From: an uncultured Lachnospiraceae bacterium
GTDB lineage: Bacteria > Bacillota > Clostridia > Lachnospirales > Lachnospiraceae
NCBI GenBank assembly: GCA_910588405.1
Contig: CAJUPT010000027.1
Coordinates: forward strand, 1 to 40,263
Length of the DNA: 40,263 nt
Direction: 5' to 3'
Part shown: piece after piece, positions 8,495 through 18,600 of the stretch
Numbering within the stretch: position 1 is the stretch's first letter
How the letters are laid out: each line of letters opens with the position of its first letter
The notes under the pieces: generated by a model
Databases searched by the model: none
What the model was told of the DNA's origin: nothing
Seen by the model: the letters and a program-made list of their open reading frames with translations, nothing else
Program-made: the position numbers and the translations under genes

Positions 8495-10030
8495 TCACAC
8501 ACCTCTCTTCCGCTTTAACACCGGCTTGATCCCATAGACCTCCTCAAAAAAGCGGGCCCGGTTCTCAAACGTATTCTGCTCCAGGGAAATGTCCTCCGAC
8601 GTCTCCGTGACGATCACCAGCTTCTGCTCCTTTAAGGACATTTTCACATGGTCAAATTTTTGCTTATGGCTCTTATCAAGGGCATTGCCCACCCGCATAA
8701 TGGCCACCAGCTTGGCGATGATATTGGTGGTTTCGGGGTTGCGCACCTCGTTCATAATCTTTTCATACTCATATTTGGTGGTATTATACTTGACAATATA
8801 GGCCACAATCTCCCGCTCCCTGTGGGAAATACCGATAATCTCCGTAGCCATAATAATATGGTAGGAGCTCTCCGCCGGCTCCCGCATACTGATATATTTT
8901 CCGCAGTCGTGGAGGATCACTGACAGCTGCAAAAGAAGCCGTTCCCGCTGCCCCAGCCCGTGGTATTTTTTCATGCTGTCAAAAATATCCAGCGCCAGCT
9001 TTTCCAGGCTCTGGTTATGCTTTTTATTTCCCTGGTACCGCTTGGAAATATTTCTGGCGGCTACCAGGATATCCTCGGTAAAGTCATGGGTAAAGCTGAT
9101 CAGCCGTTTTTCCTCTCCGTACTCCGCCACGATGCCGTCGCACAGATTTACCCCGGGAATCCATAAAAGCTCCGCCCCGGTAATCTCGATCATCTTGCGG
9201 AAAATCATGACTGAAGGGGGCATCAGGTAGGCGTGTTCGATGGGAATATCCATCTCCAGTGACAGCTTCTCCGGGCTCATCCGCTCCATCCTGCCGCAAA
9301 AATCCATAAATTCCTGGACGGTCATCTTGTCCGCCCGCCTGTCTCCGCCGCCTTTCCGGTTCAGGTACAGAGCACACAGTCCTGTGGCGATAATATTTTT
9401 GATATCCCGGTCCTTTAAGAACATTTTCCGGAACGTATCGATATCATTGTCCACTAATTCCTGGATCAGCATCCGATAATTCACCCGGTCATAGTCCAGA
9501 TGCCCTAAGGTCTCCTTAATCCGCAGCGCCCCCAGCTTCAGATACTGGGTCGTGACCAGGGCGTCCTTGTCAAACAGCGAAAGCTGGGTACTGCCGGAGC
9601 CCACGTCCACGATCGCCGTTCCTTTTTTGATGATGGACTGGAACTCATTTTCTTTGACAGCGATGGCTTTGTAGCAGAGGAATCTCTGTTCCGAATTGCT
9701 CAGCACCTTTACCCGGATGCCGGTCCGCACCCGAATCTGGTCCAGCACGATCTGTCTGTTGCCCGCCTCCCTTAAGGCGCTGGTGGCATAAGCCCGGCAG
9801 TCCTTTACCTGGTATTCCTCCATCACCTGGCAGAAGCCTTTTAAAATCGTACACATGGAATCGATCAGATGGGTACTGATCTTCCCGTCCGCATAAGTAT
9901 CCGCTCCCACGCCCACGGTTTTCCGCATATGATCCAGACACCGGATTCCGTTTTTCTGTGAAATCTCATAAATTGCCAGCTGCAGGTCAAAAGAGCCTAC
10001 GTCGATGGCTGCAAATGTAGTTATGGCCAT
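8495..10030 (-). CDS. ppx: Exopolyphosphatase / Ppx-GppA family phosphatase with HD domain
   Basis: 511 aa. The N-terminal half is an ASKHA-fold Ppx/GppA domain: AAIDVGSFDLQLAIYEI is phosphate loop 1, ATSALREAGNR the conserved helix, and AIVDVGSGSTQLSLF phosphate loop 2. The C-terminal part has an HD-type metal site (SVILHDCGKYI). This is the long Ppx form, which hydrolyses polyphosphate ends and in some bacteria pppGpp. Lying just upstream of ppk1 in the same unit, polyphosphate is the likely substrate. The ATG at 10030 is preferred, with AGAGGTG 9 nt upstream; a GTG at 10042 overlaps that site. The residue after VGS is Phe-Asp rather than the usual Asn-S/T, a deviation in loop 1 worth noting. 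Confidence 0.88.
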   Translation of the reverse strand: MAITTFAAIDVGSFDLQLAIYEISQKNGIRCLDHMRKTVGVGADTYADGKISTHLIDSMCTILKGFCQVMEEYQVKDCRAYATSALREAGNRQIVLDQIRVRTGIRVKVLSNSEQRFLCYKAIAVKENEFQSIIKKGTAIVDVGSGSTQLSLFDKDALVTTQYLKLGALRIKETLGHLDYDRVNYRMLIQELVDNDIDTFRKMFLKDRDIKNIIATGLCALYLNRKGGGDRRADKMTVQEFMDFCGRMERMSPEKLSLEMDIPIEHAYLMPPSVMIFRKMIEITGAELLWIPGVNLCDGIVAEYGEEKRLISFTHDFTEDILVAARNISKRYQGNKKHNQSLEKLALDIFDSMKKYHGLGQRERLLLQLSVILHDCGKYISMREPAESSYHIIMATEIIGISHREREIVAYIVKYNTTKYEYEKIMNEVRNPETTNIIAKLVAIMRVGNALDKSHKQKFDHVKMSLKEQKLVIVTETSEDISLEQNTFENRARFFEEVYGIKPVLKRKRGV

Positions 10031-10180
10031 ATATATCTTCACCTCTATTAAAGTACCGCAACTCCCCTCCCGAACCCCTTAGTCCTGGAAGAATTTCCAG
10101 CCGCTAAAGCGTCTGTAAATCCTTCCGGGGCTCGTACGATCCGTTGCTGTTCCGGTTCCGAAACTCCATCCCCCCGTTAT

Positions 10181-11473
10181 TTATATTCCTACCGACCGGA
10201 GATGGGTCACGAACTGTTCCGCCGTCCTTCCTGACAGACCGCCGTGGTTCAGCTCCCACACGTTTGCCTCTGCCAGCAGCTTTTCCTCAGGCATATCGAT
10301 CCGATGACGTTTTGCCAGCTGCCTGACGATCTCCTGAAATTCTTTTTTATCCGGCTTTCCATAATAAATCTGAATGCCAAACCGGGATACCAATGACAGT
10401 TTTTCCTGCACCGTATCGTTCACGTGAAGGTCATCCTGAAGCTCTCGCTTATCGCTGTATTTTTCCCGGATCAGATGGCGGCGGTTGGAGGTGGCATAGA
10501 TCAGTACATTGTCCGGCCGCTTCTCCAGGCCGCCCTCGATAATCGCCTTCAGATATTTATATTCAATCTCAAAGTCCTCAAAGGACAAATCATCCATCAG
10601 CAGGATAAACTTATAGTTCCGGTCCTTAATCTGGGCAATGATAAAGGGCAGCTCCTCCAACTGATGCTTATATACCTCAATCATCCGCAGTCCCCGGTCA
10701 TAATACTCATTCATCAACGCCTTGATACTGGAGGATTTTCCGGTGCCGCTGTCGCCGTAAAGCAGGCAGTTATTGGCGCTGCGCCCCTCCACAAAGGCTT
10801 CCGTATTGGCCGTCAGCTTCGCCTTCTGCCGCTCGTAGCCCACCAGGTCCTTCAGATAAATATGGGCGATATTGGGGATGGGCCCGATCCGGGCCCCAGC
10901 CCCCTTCCCCTCGATGCGAAACGCCTTGTGAAGCCCCAGCCTGCCCACACCGCAGTCCTTATAAAAACCGGTCACAATATCCAGATATTCCTGCGGGCTT
11001 CCCGCTGCGGCCAGATGGACGCTCAGCGCCTCGATCCGGTCCCGGATACGGCTGTTAAAGATTTTGCTGTTTTCCCCGGAGCCGTCATAATCGGCCACGA
11101 TCCTCATCAGATCCGTATGAAATGCCTCATCAATCCGTTCCGGCGGATAGTCAAACATTTGCTTAAAAATCCCAAAATCATGGCAGGCAAAGGCATTGAT
11201 GCTGCCCGGCACCTTTCCTCTGACCTCACAGGCCATGCTGAATGCGTTTTCATGGCTGGCCAGCTCATAGGCCAGATAGCTGTGCCAGATATTCCCGCTA
11301 AAACCATGGGAGCCTGCCAGCTCCACCAGACCGTTTACCACGCCATACAGGCATTCCCGGTCTCCTTCATCCGGATTCCCCCGCTCTGCCGCCGCCATCA
11401 CCCGAACCATGCCGTCATAAATATCCTGCCGTTCCAGGACACGGTAAAGGGTTCTTCTATTTCCGTCCGTCAT
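10181..11473 (-). CDS. DUF815 AAA+ ATP-binding protein
   Basis: 430 aa. The C-terminal half is a P-loop NTPase of the DUF815 family: Walker A YGDSGTGKSSS (240-249), Walker B FILLMDDLSFE (D294-D295), and a sensor-like stretch IYATSNRRHLIRE. The N-terminal 200 residues are helical and conserved only within the family. DUF815 proteins are widespread AAA+ ATPases of unknown function. It is cytoplasmic, with no membrane segments. The start has AGAGG about 6 nt upstream. It is followed by ppx after about 150 nt and may be co-transcribed with it, but no clear terminator or promoter decides this. Confidence 0.85.
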   Translation of the reverse strand: MTDGNRRTLYRVLERQDIYDGMVRVMAAAERGNPDEGDRECLYGVVNGLVELAGSHGFSGNIWHSYLAYELASHENAFSMACEVRGKVPGSINAFACHDFGIFKQMFDYPPERIDEAFHTDLMRIVADYDGSGENSKIFNSRIRDRIEALSVHLAAAGSPQEYLDIVTGFYKDCGVGRLGLHKAFRIEGKGAGARIGPIPNIAHIYLKDLVGYERQKAKLTANTEAFVEGRSANNCLLYGDSGTGKSSSIKALMNEYYDRGLRMIEVYKHQLEELPFIIAQIKDRNYKFILLMDDLSFEDFEIEYKYLKAIIEGGLEKRPDNVLIYATSNRRHLIREKYSDKRELQDDLHVNDTVQEKLSLVSRFGIQIYYGKPDKKEFQEIVRQLAKRHRIDMPEEKLLAEANVWELNHGGLSGRTAEQFVTHLRSVGI

Positions 11474-11622
11474 TTTTTCCTCTTTCCTGACACAAGTTAC
11501 TGCATCATCCTACACTCCCCTATTTTCATGTACCTTCGGAATCGCTCAGCGTCTGCTTCTGTAAAACTTTGAGCGTACATTTTCGAATAACGAGTGTTTC
11601 CGCATCATGAAAACCTTCTTTT

Positions 11623-12969
11623 TTATTGTCCTTTATAATCATCGATACTGATACTATTTACGCCGTAATAGCTGGCCATCCCGGCGTTTGTCCAATTGGT
11701 GCTGTCCGGTATCAGGTCACTGGTATCGGCGCACCCGGTATATTTGGTCCGGGATTGTATCGCATAGGTGGTAATATCCAGATTCCCCATTGCTTTCTGC
11801 TCATAAATATAATTCTGTCTCTGCATAAACAGCACATGAATATTCATAATATCCATCACCCCGAAGGTGAACCATATACAGAAATAAAATGTGATAATCC
11901 CTCCGGCAGCCATCAGCGCCGGTTTCCACTGGGTCTGAAACAGTCCGCCGGCAAGCATCAGACAGGCGGCAAACATAAAAACAATCGGGCCAAACATGGC
12001 TCTCGTCTCTATATACGGCGTGCCGATCAGCGCATAATTAGACGCCAATCCGCCCAGAAAGACCAGGCAAGCGGACACAAGAAGCTCCTTTTGCTTCCTA
12101 TAATACCAGCAAAGCACAAACAATATGATAAAAGCAATGACCAGCTTCGCGCAATGGGTTTTGGTTGCATCGATACAAGCGGCCAGCCGCCCGGCATATT
12201 TAATCAGAAACGGCGTGTCGTCCTGATACAATGATAACCGCGCCTGATTTCCCGGCGCCAGAATTAAAATCAGCCAGCTGATCAATCCGCTGATAATCGC
12301 CGTTATAGACCAAACCGGAACCTTACGCTTTCTATAGATATAATAAAGCACAAACAGCCCCTGTACCAGAATACAGGCGGCAGAAGAATTCTCACTGAAG
12401 CCCCCTGCTAGCGCAGACAATATCGTAATCCCAATCGTCCGGGCCGCACCGGAAAACGTGCAAACCCCCATCTGATCATAACGATATACCAGCAAAACTG
12501 CCAGCATCAGCGTTGTTCCCCACACATAGTTGACAGAACAGGCTTCCGTAAAAAACATCATGCCATACCAGGGAATCAGCAGCCATAAAATAAAATGGAC
12601 ACTCCAATACAAAACGCCGTTAAATTTCTCCTTAAGATTTCCATGAAAATACAGCAAAGCCCCAAATATCGTATAAACAATAGCGTTCAGAACGTTATAG
12701 ATTTCTTCTCCATGGGCATTGGCTAAAATCAGCTGAAGAAAAAAATGCGGATATGTCCGGCCGGACCAGCTCCGATAATGTGCCTTCATCGACTCAATTA
12801 CGCTGCCAAGCCCTGTCAGCCTCTCTCCTGTGGCAAAGCTGAAATGATAATTAAAGGCGTCTCCTATAAAATGGCTGTAATGATTTAAAATAAACGAAAC
12901 CACAAAGGTGATTGCCATACATACCGCCAGCTTTTTCTGATCCTTTGTCAACGAAAATTTTGTTAACAT
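11623..12969 (-). CDS. DUF6056-family polytopic membrane protein
   Basis: 448 aa with about ten or eleven hydrophobic helices, the first at residues 14-32. The signature LAPGNQARL in a loop after the central helices, the SWSGR motif near residue 68 and the FTEACSVNYVWG stretch fit the DUF6056 family. These resemble glycosyltransferase-C/polymerase-type proteins and often sit near surface-polysaccharide genes. The role here is unknown. It starts 12 nt after the stop of the folC-pheA gene with AAGGGGG as RBS, so it is translated from the same transcript, an unexpected partner. It is more AT-rich than its neighbours, suggesting a later arrival. The exact family call is from motif memory. Confidence 0.7.
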   Translation of the reverse strand: MLTKFSLTKDQKKLAVCMAITFVVSFILNHYSHFIGDAFNYHFSFATGERLTGLGSVIESMKAHYRSWSGRTYPHFFLQLILANAHGEEIYNVLNAIVYTIFGALLYFHGNLKEKFNGVLYWSVHFILWLLIPWYGMMFFTEACSVNYVWGTTLMLAVLLVYRYDQMGVCTFSGAARTIGITILSALAGGFSENSSAACILVQGLFVLYYIYRKRKVPVWSITAIISGLISWLILILAPGNQARLSLYQDDTPFLIKYAGRLAACIDATKTHCAKLVIAFIILFVLCWYYRKQKELLVSACLVFLGGLASNYALIGTPYIETRAMFGPIVFMFAACLMLAGGLFQTQWKPALMAAGGIITFYFCIWFTFGVMDIMNIHVLFMQRQNYIYEQKAMGNLDITTYAIQSRTKYTGCADTSDLIPDSTNWTNAGMASYYGVNSISIDDYKGQ

Positions 12970-12981
12970 CTCATCCCCCTT

Positions 12982-15531
12982 TTAATAATTCCCCAGTATC
13001 TTCATACTGACCGCTTCCTCAGAAATCCCGGTCAGCGCGTTGCGCACGCCGCTGTCGCTTAAATTCCCGGTAAATTCCACGAAAAACCGATACTCCCAGG
13101 TCTGGCCCGGCACCGGCCTGGACTCGATCTTAAACATATTCAGCCCGTTGAAAATAAAATGAGACAGAATATTGTACAGGGAGCCGCTTTCATGGGCCAC
13201 CTCAAAACAGATACAAACCTTGGAAGCTTCTTTCGTATACACCTTCCGGCTGCCGGCGATCACGAACCGGGTGGTATTGCTGCTGTTAAAATTTAACGGC
13301 GCTTTGATGACAGACAGTCCGTAGATGCTGCCGGACATGGCGCTGGCAATCGCCGCCTTGCGGGGATCTCCCTCTTTCAGCACTCGCCTTGCGGCCACGG
13401 CCGTATTCTCCACGCTGACCTGATGCCAGTTTTTATGCTCGTTTAAAAATTTCTGGCACTGCATCAGCGCCTGGGGATGAGAATAGACCAGCTCAAGCTC
13501 CTCCAACGAAGCACCCGGCAGCCCCAGCAGGGCATGGTCTACCTTGATATCCACCTCTCCCACGATATAATTATCATATTTCGCCAGAAGATCATAGACG
13601 TCCCCCACCATTCCGGCAGTGGAATTCTCGATGGGCAAAACGGCAAAATCCGCTCTGCCGCCTGCCAGGGCATTCATGGCATCCTCCCAGGTTTTCACAT
13701 AAAAACCGCTGAAATCCTTCCCGAAATACTCCATGGCCGCGATATGGGCATAAGCGCCGGGCACGCCCTGGTATACCACGCGGGCGCCCTCCTTCGCCAG
13801 CCCGTCGATCCGCTCAAAAGGCAGACGGCTTCCCATTCCCTGCTCTTCCAGAAGCTGGTACTGGCGTTTCCTGCTGATGGCCATCATCTGGCGCATCAGC
13901 TCACGCAGACCTGCTTTGTTAAAAGGCGTATCCGCCAGCGCTTCTGTTCGGTCCAGCTTTTCCCGCTCTCTTGCCATGTCCCGGACCGGCTTGCCTGTGC
14001 CCATCTTATACCGGGCCACCTGGTCGGACAGCGCCATCCGCCGCTTAAAGATTTCCGCCAGCTGTCCGTCCAGCTCATCCAGCTCATCCCGGATCGCGGA
14101 TAAATCCCGAACCTCCAAACTGCTCTCCCTTTTTTCTTTCCCGGTTGATATCTCCGCACCCCGAGAATCACTTTCCCCCGGGCGCAGCATTTTTACTTCA
14201 CAGCCATTCGCCTGCCCGACACACTCTTCTTTCTTCAATTTCTCCAGAATATCCGACAATTCATGCAAAAAGGTCAGCGATCCAAAGACAACGATCACCC
14301 CATCCCGGCCTGCTGCCGCCAGCGCCTTACGGGCCGCTTCCTCATAGGAGTCCGACGCCTCCGCCTTCCCCCCCTGCTTCCGGATCACCTCCGCCAGGGC
14401 ATCGGCAGAAAGGGCTCTGGGGCTGTCGGGCGTCAGCGTAAAGATCTGCTCCGCGGCGCCGTGGGTGATGGACACCACCTGCTCATAATCCTTATCGGCC
14501 AGTATCCCCATCACATATACCACATGGTCCTGTCCGAAATAGTAATCCACAGACTCCCGCAGCCTTTTTGCCGCAGGCGGATTATGGGCCCCGTCGATGA
14601 CCACCCGGGGATTCTGCCCCACCAGCTCAAACCGGCCGTGCCACCGGGCATTGGCCAGCCCTCGAGCAATATGCTCCTTCTCTATCTCAAATCCATTCCG
14701 GGACAGCTCTTCCGCCACCTCCACCGCCAGACTGGCATTTTCCGTCTGGTAACGGCCCAGCAGGCCAACCCGAAGTCCCTGATAGTCCTTATAATCAAAC
14801 ACAATAAACGATCTGCCGTCCATCTCTGTCAGCCCTTCATGAACTGCCAGACGTTCCGGCTCTGTCTTTGTCAGGGAAGATCCCACGGCGGCGCACTGCT
14901 CCTCCACCGCGAGCTCCGCCTCCTCCGACTGGGCGCACATCACGGCGGGAACACCGTTTTTGATAATTCCTGATTTTGTCCGGGCGATCTCAAACACCGT
15001 ATCTCCCAGATACTGCATATGGTCAAGGCCCACGGCGGTGATCACGGCGCAGACTGCGGTGGTGATCACATTTGTGGCGTCTTCCCTGCCGCCCAGTCCG
15101 CATTCCAGCGCCACGATATCGCACTGATGTTTTGTAAAATGTAAAAAGCCAATGGCAGTCTCCACCTCAAACAGGGTGGGCTGGGCAAAGCCCTCCGCCA
15201 GCATGGACTGGCAGGCTTCCTTCACCTGGGCGGTATATTCGCAGAATTCCTCCCGGGTAATCATCTCCCCGTTGATCTGCACAAATTCCTCATACACGAA
15301 CACCCGGGGAGAAATATACCGGCCCACCCGGTAGCCCGCCTCGCTTAAAATCTGGCTGACAAAAGCCAGGACAGACCCTTTTCCGTTGGTTCCCGCGATA
15401 TGGACAAATTTCAGACGGTCCTGGGGATTCCCCAGCCGGCGCAGCAGCTCCTTCATGGAATCCAGTCCCAGCACCCATCCTAAAGACAGCTCCACCTCCC
15501 TTAAATATGCCCTCGCTTCCTCGTAATTCAT
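12982..15531 (-). CDS. folC-pheA: FolC-chorismate mutase-prephenate dehydratase-ACT fusion
   Basis: One uninterrupted 849-aa frame from the ATG at 15531. Residues 1-434 are folylpolyglutamate/dihydrofolate synthase (Mur-ligase fold): P-loop AGTNGKGS (46-53), ALECGLGGREDATN (141-154), VIDGAHNP (311-318). A charged linker (435-472) follows. Next comes an AroQ-type chorismate mutase (about 473-560), then prephenate dehydratase (about 583-760) with VYQGVPGAYAH, PIENSTAG and SSNTTRF. An ACT domain (about 770-849) with GSLYNILSHF and ESRP follows, the phenylalanine-binding pattern that gives feedback inhibition. It would thus serve folate polyglutamylation and the chorismate-to-phenylpyruvate branch. 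An ATG-less extension to 15606 is rejected because it overlaps the promoter at 15587-15615. An internal TTG at 14118 could start a separate PheA. Confidence 0.9.
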   Translation of the reverse strand: MNYEEARAYLREVELSLGWVLGLDSMKELLRRLGNPQDRLKFVHIAGTNGKGSVLAFVSQILSEAGYRVGRYISPRVFVYEEFVQINGEMITREEFCEYTAQVKEACQSMLAEGFAQPTLFEVETAIGFLHFTKHQCDIVALECGLGGREDATNVITTAVCAVITAVGLDHMQYLGDTVFEIARTKSGIIKNGVPAVMCAQSEEAELAVEEQCAAVGSSLTKTEPERLAVHEGLTEMDGRSFIVFDYKDYQGLRVGLLGRYQTENASLAVEVAEELSRNGFEIEKEHIARGLANARWHGRFELVGQNPRVVIDGAHNPPAAKRLRESVDYYFGQDHVVYVMGILADKDYEQVVSITHGAAEQIFTLTPDSPRALSADALAEVIRKQGGKAEASDSYEEAARKALAAAGRDGVIVVFGSLTFLHELSDILEKLKKEECVGQANGCEVKMLRPGESDSRGAEISTGKEKRESSLEVRDLSAIRDELDELDGQLAEIFKRRMALSDQVARYKMGTGKPVRDMAREREKLDRTEALADTPFNKAGLRELMRQMMAISRKRQYQLLEEQGMGSRLPFERIDGLAKEGARVVYQGVPGAYAHIAAMEYFGKDFSGFYVKTWEDAMNALAGGRADFAVLPIENSTAGMVGDVYDLLAKYDNYIVGEVDIKVDHALLGLPGASLEELELVYSHPQALMQCQKFLNEHKNWHQVSVENTAVAARRVLKEGDPRKAAIASAMSGSIYGLSVIKAPLNFNSSNTTRFVIAGSRKVYTKEASKVCICFEVAHESGSLYNILSHFIFNGLNMFKIESRPVPGQTWEYRFFVEFTGNLSDSGVRNALTGISEEAVSMKILGNY
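14116..14133 (-). promoter_or_regulatory. Candidate internal ribosome binding site and TTG start for PheA
   Basis: On the minus strand an AGGGAG element lies 5 nt before an in-frame TTG (14118-14116), at codon 472 of the fusion, exactly where a free chorismate mutase-prephenate dehydratase would begin. Initiation there gives 378 aa, close to standalone bifunctional PheA proteins. TTG is used as a start elsewhere in this window (27937). Confidence 0.4.
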
Positions 15532-15586
15532 AATTGCTTCATTCCTCCAAGAAATTATTTCAAATATCCACAGATGCTCTATGCCT

Positions 15587-15615
15587 ATGATACGAATCTG
15601 CTGCATCTATGTCAA
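15587..15615 (-). promoter_or_regulatory. Promoter of folC-pheA
   Basis: On the minus strand: TTGACA (15615-15610), 17-nt spacer, TATCAT (15592-15587). The -35 is perfect. It is about 56 nt upstream of the ATG at 15531, and GGAGG sits about 12 nt before that ATG. Confidence 0.75.
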
Positions 15616-15677
15616 CTTTTTTACTTTTTTATTGCACTGTCTATCTTATTATCTTACTCTTTCATCATACTTCCTAT

Positions 15678-18600
15678 TTATCTTTTCTTGCCGTAGATCA
15701 CTTCATCCAGCGTCTGATACAGCTTCTCCACCTCCACCGGTTTGGACAGATGGCCGTTCATGCCGCACTCCACCGATTTTTTCAGATCATCGTCAAAGGC
15801 GTTGGCCGACATGGCGATAATCGGCACGGTATGGCAGTCCTCCCTCTCCATACTCCGAATCGTCCGGGCCGCTTCCAGTCCGTCCATCACCGGCATCATA
15901 ATATCCATCAAAATCACGTCATAGGTTCCCGGCTCGGCGGCGCGAATCCGTTCCACGGCCTGGGCGCCGTCATAGGCGCAGTCCACCTCAAATCCCCGAT
16001 CCTCCAAAAGACACTGGGCAATCTCGGTGTTCAGCTCATTGTCCTCCACCACCAGCACGCGACAGCCCTCAAAGGAAACCTCTTCCTTTTCCTCTGTCTC
16101 GGTTCCCATATCTTCGCCGTAAGCCAGCGGAATGGCAAAACTGAAGGTACTTCCCTTCCCCGGCTCGCTCTCCAGCTGAATGTTGCTTCCCATCATCTGC
16201 ACCAGACGGTTGCTGATGGAAAGTCCCAGGCCGGTTCCCTTCTGCTTTGACGAACTTGCCCCGGAAGCCTGCTCAAAGGACCGGAATACCCGCTCCTGTT
16301 CCTCTTTGGCGATGCCGATTCCGGTGTCGCTGACAGCGAAATAAAGAATGGCTTCCTCTTTCTTTTCCTCCCGTTCTTCCACGGTCAGCGTAATCTTTCC
16401 CTTCTCCGGCGTAAATTTCACCGCATTGCCCAGCAGATTGATCAGCACCTGGCTGATCCGCATCCGGTCCGCCACAAACCACCTGTGACACAGATGGACG
16501 CTGCTGACAAAATCGATCTGTCTGGCCGTCGTCTGGGGCATAATCAGCTCTTTCGCCGTATCCAGCATTTCCTCCATATTAAAATTGAAGGGGTCCAGCT
16601 TCATTTTTCCACTCTCGATTTTAGACATATCCAGAATATCGTTAATCAGCCCCAGCAGATAATCCGAAGAGGACCGTATCTTCTGTAAGCAGTCCATAAT
16701 CCGCTCGTTACTCTGCCCCTGCTGCAGGGCGATGGCGGTCATACCGATAATGCCGTTCATGGGCGTGCGGATCTCATGGCTCATACGGGACAGGAATTCC
16801 GATTTCGCCTTGCTGGCAATGTCAGACTGCCGCTGGTTCAGCTGGCTCTGAATCACCCTGCCAAGCTCCGCAAGATTCTGATACCCTTCTCCATTCCCCA
16901 AAAGCTCCGGTCCGACGCCGAGAATACATAGGTTTCCTATATAACTGCCGCTGTCATACATGGGCAGCACAATGCCCTGCTGTCCGGGTTCGATACACAG
17001 AAAGCACTGAACCACCCGCTTTTTGCTGTCCTCGTCGGAAACATAGCGAACCTCTTTCTCCCCAAGCCAGTCATAAAAGGCATTCTTTTCCTCTTCCCTG
17101 TATTTTCTCACGCTCTCCCGGACATCTCTGCCATCCTTATGCCACTGATAATTCAGGTAGTTGGAATTGAAATCAGACCGCAAAAGAGAAACCTGTACGC
17201 CGTCCGCCTGATAAAACCGGCCGATCTTGCGGATCATCAGCAGCATCTGAGCAGGGAAATCGTCCCCATTGCCAAACAGATTCAGCGCCACGGATACCAG
17301 GCTCACATCCTCGGTGTAACCCAGAGAATTAAGGGCCTGTTCCTTAAGGGCCGGCAAAGGCGTTCTGTCCTTTTCAGGAATTTCTTCATATAACAGACAC
17401 TGCCGTCTGGTTTTGACGGTTCCGGCATTTTGCGCCAGCTTCGCCATGCGGATTAACTGCTCACTGCCAAGCCCCGCCTCCCCGCAGGCCAGCCCCGCCC
17501 GCAGGGCTATGCCGAAGGTTTCCTCCGCAAACATTTCCTCTGTCTGCTCCAGCAGCCTTTGGGCAAATTCCACTGCCTGCTGACCGGACTGTCCCGAAAG
17601 CCACAGCACAAACTCGTCTCTGTTTAACCGCAGCACCGCGATCCGGCAGCCGGTCCGCCGGGCCAAATCCCGGCGCTCCTTGAGGATCAGCCCTCCGATT
17701 TCCTCCAGAATCATATCGCCGAACACAACGCCGTTCTTCTCGTCGCTCTCCTTTAACCGGTCCAGATACAAATTGATCATGACGCCGTCCGGCCGGTCTT
17801 TTCTGCATTTCTCCACATACTCCATGCCGGCTCTGAAGGCATACAGGCCGGTAACGCCATCCGTCGTATTCCTTCTGTACTGCTCCTCTTCCCTTTCCTT
17901 CTGCTCCCGGATATCCCGGATGCTTCCCACCAGCTTCCAGCGCCTGCCGTCCGTGTCATACACCGCCTTGCCCGACAGGGCCACCCACACATATTCCGCA
18001 TCCGTCGGCCATTTGATCCGAAACTCCGCATACAGCTGGTCCGCCCCGCTTCCCAGTTTATGAATCGTTTCCTCCCGGTCCGCCTCATGGATGTAATTGG
18101 GGTTGATAAATCCACCGTCATATTCCTCACACTGCCATTGGCCGCTCATGGTTTTGTGGTTTACAATATCCAGCATATGGGTATGAAGATCGTAGGAAAA
18201 AAAGAGATCGTCGGAGGATTCCAGCGCCACTCTGTACCGCTCCTTTTCCTCCAGCAGTATATTTTCCGCTTTTTTCTGGCGCTCCGTCAGGTCCGCCACC
18301 ACGTCATATAAAGCGTCGATTTCTAATATATTAGACGGTCTGAATGCCCTGAGCCCCTGGCTCCCCTGGCTGATACAGTCCATCAGCCGGCGGATCGGCC
18401 TGGTCAGATGTTTTACCAGAATATAAATGCCCAGAACCCCGAAGCACAGGCCGATCATCACAGCCAGAAGCATCCAGAAATAAAGCTGCCTGCTCATTCC
18501 GAACAGTTCTTTCTCCGTATTCAGTCCCAAAAGCACCCATTCCGTATTCTCATAAGGTACGTTGCTGCCGTAAATCCGCAGCGGACATTCCACGGCGTAG

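Noticed and set aside
10424..11572. 382-aa plus-strand open frame
   Set aside because: Shadow of the DUF815 ATPase gene; repetitive His/Leu/Gln-rich composition typical of antisense frames.
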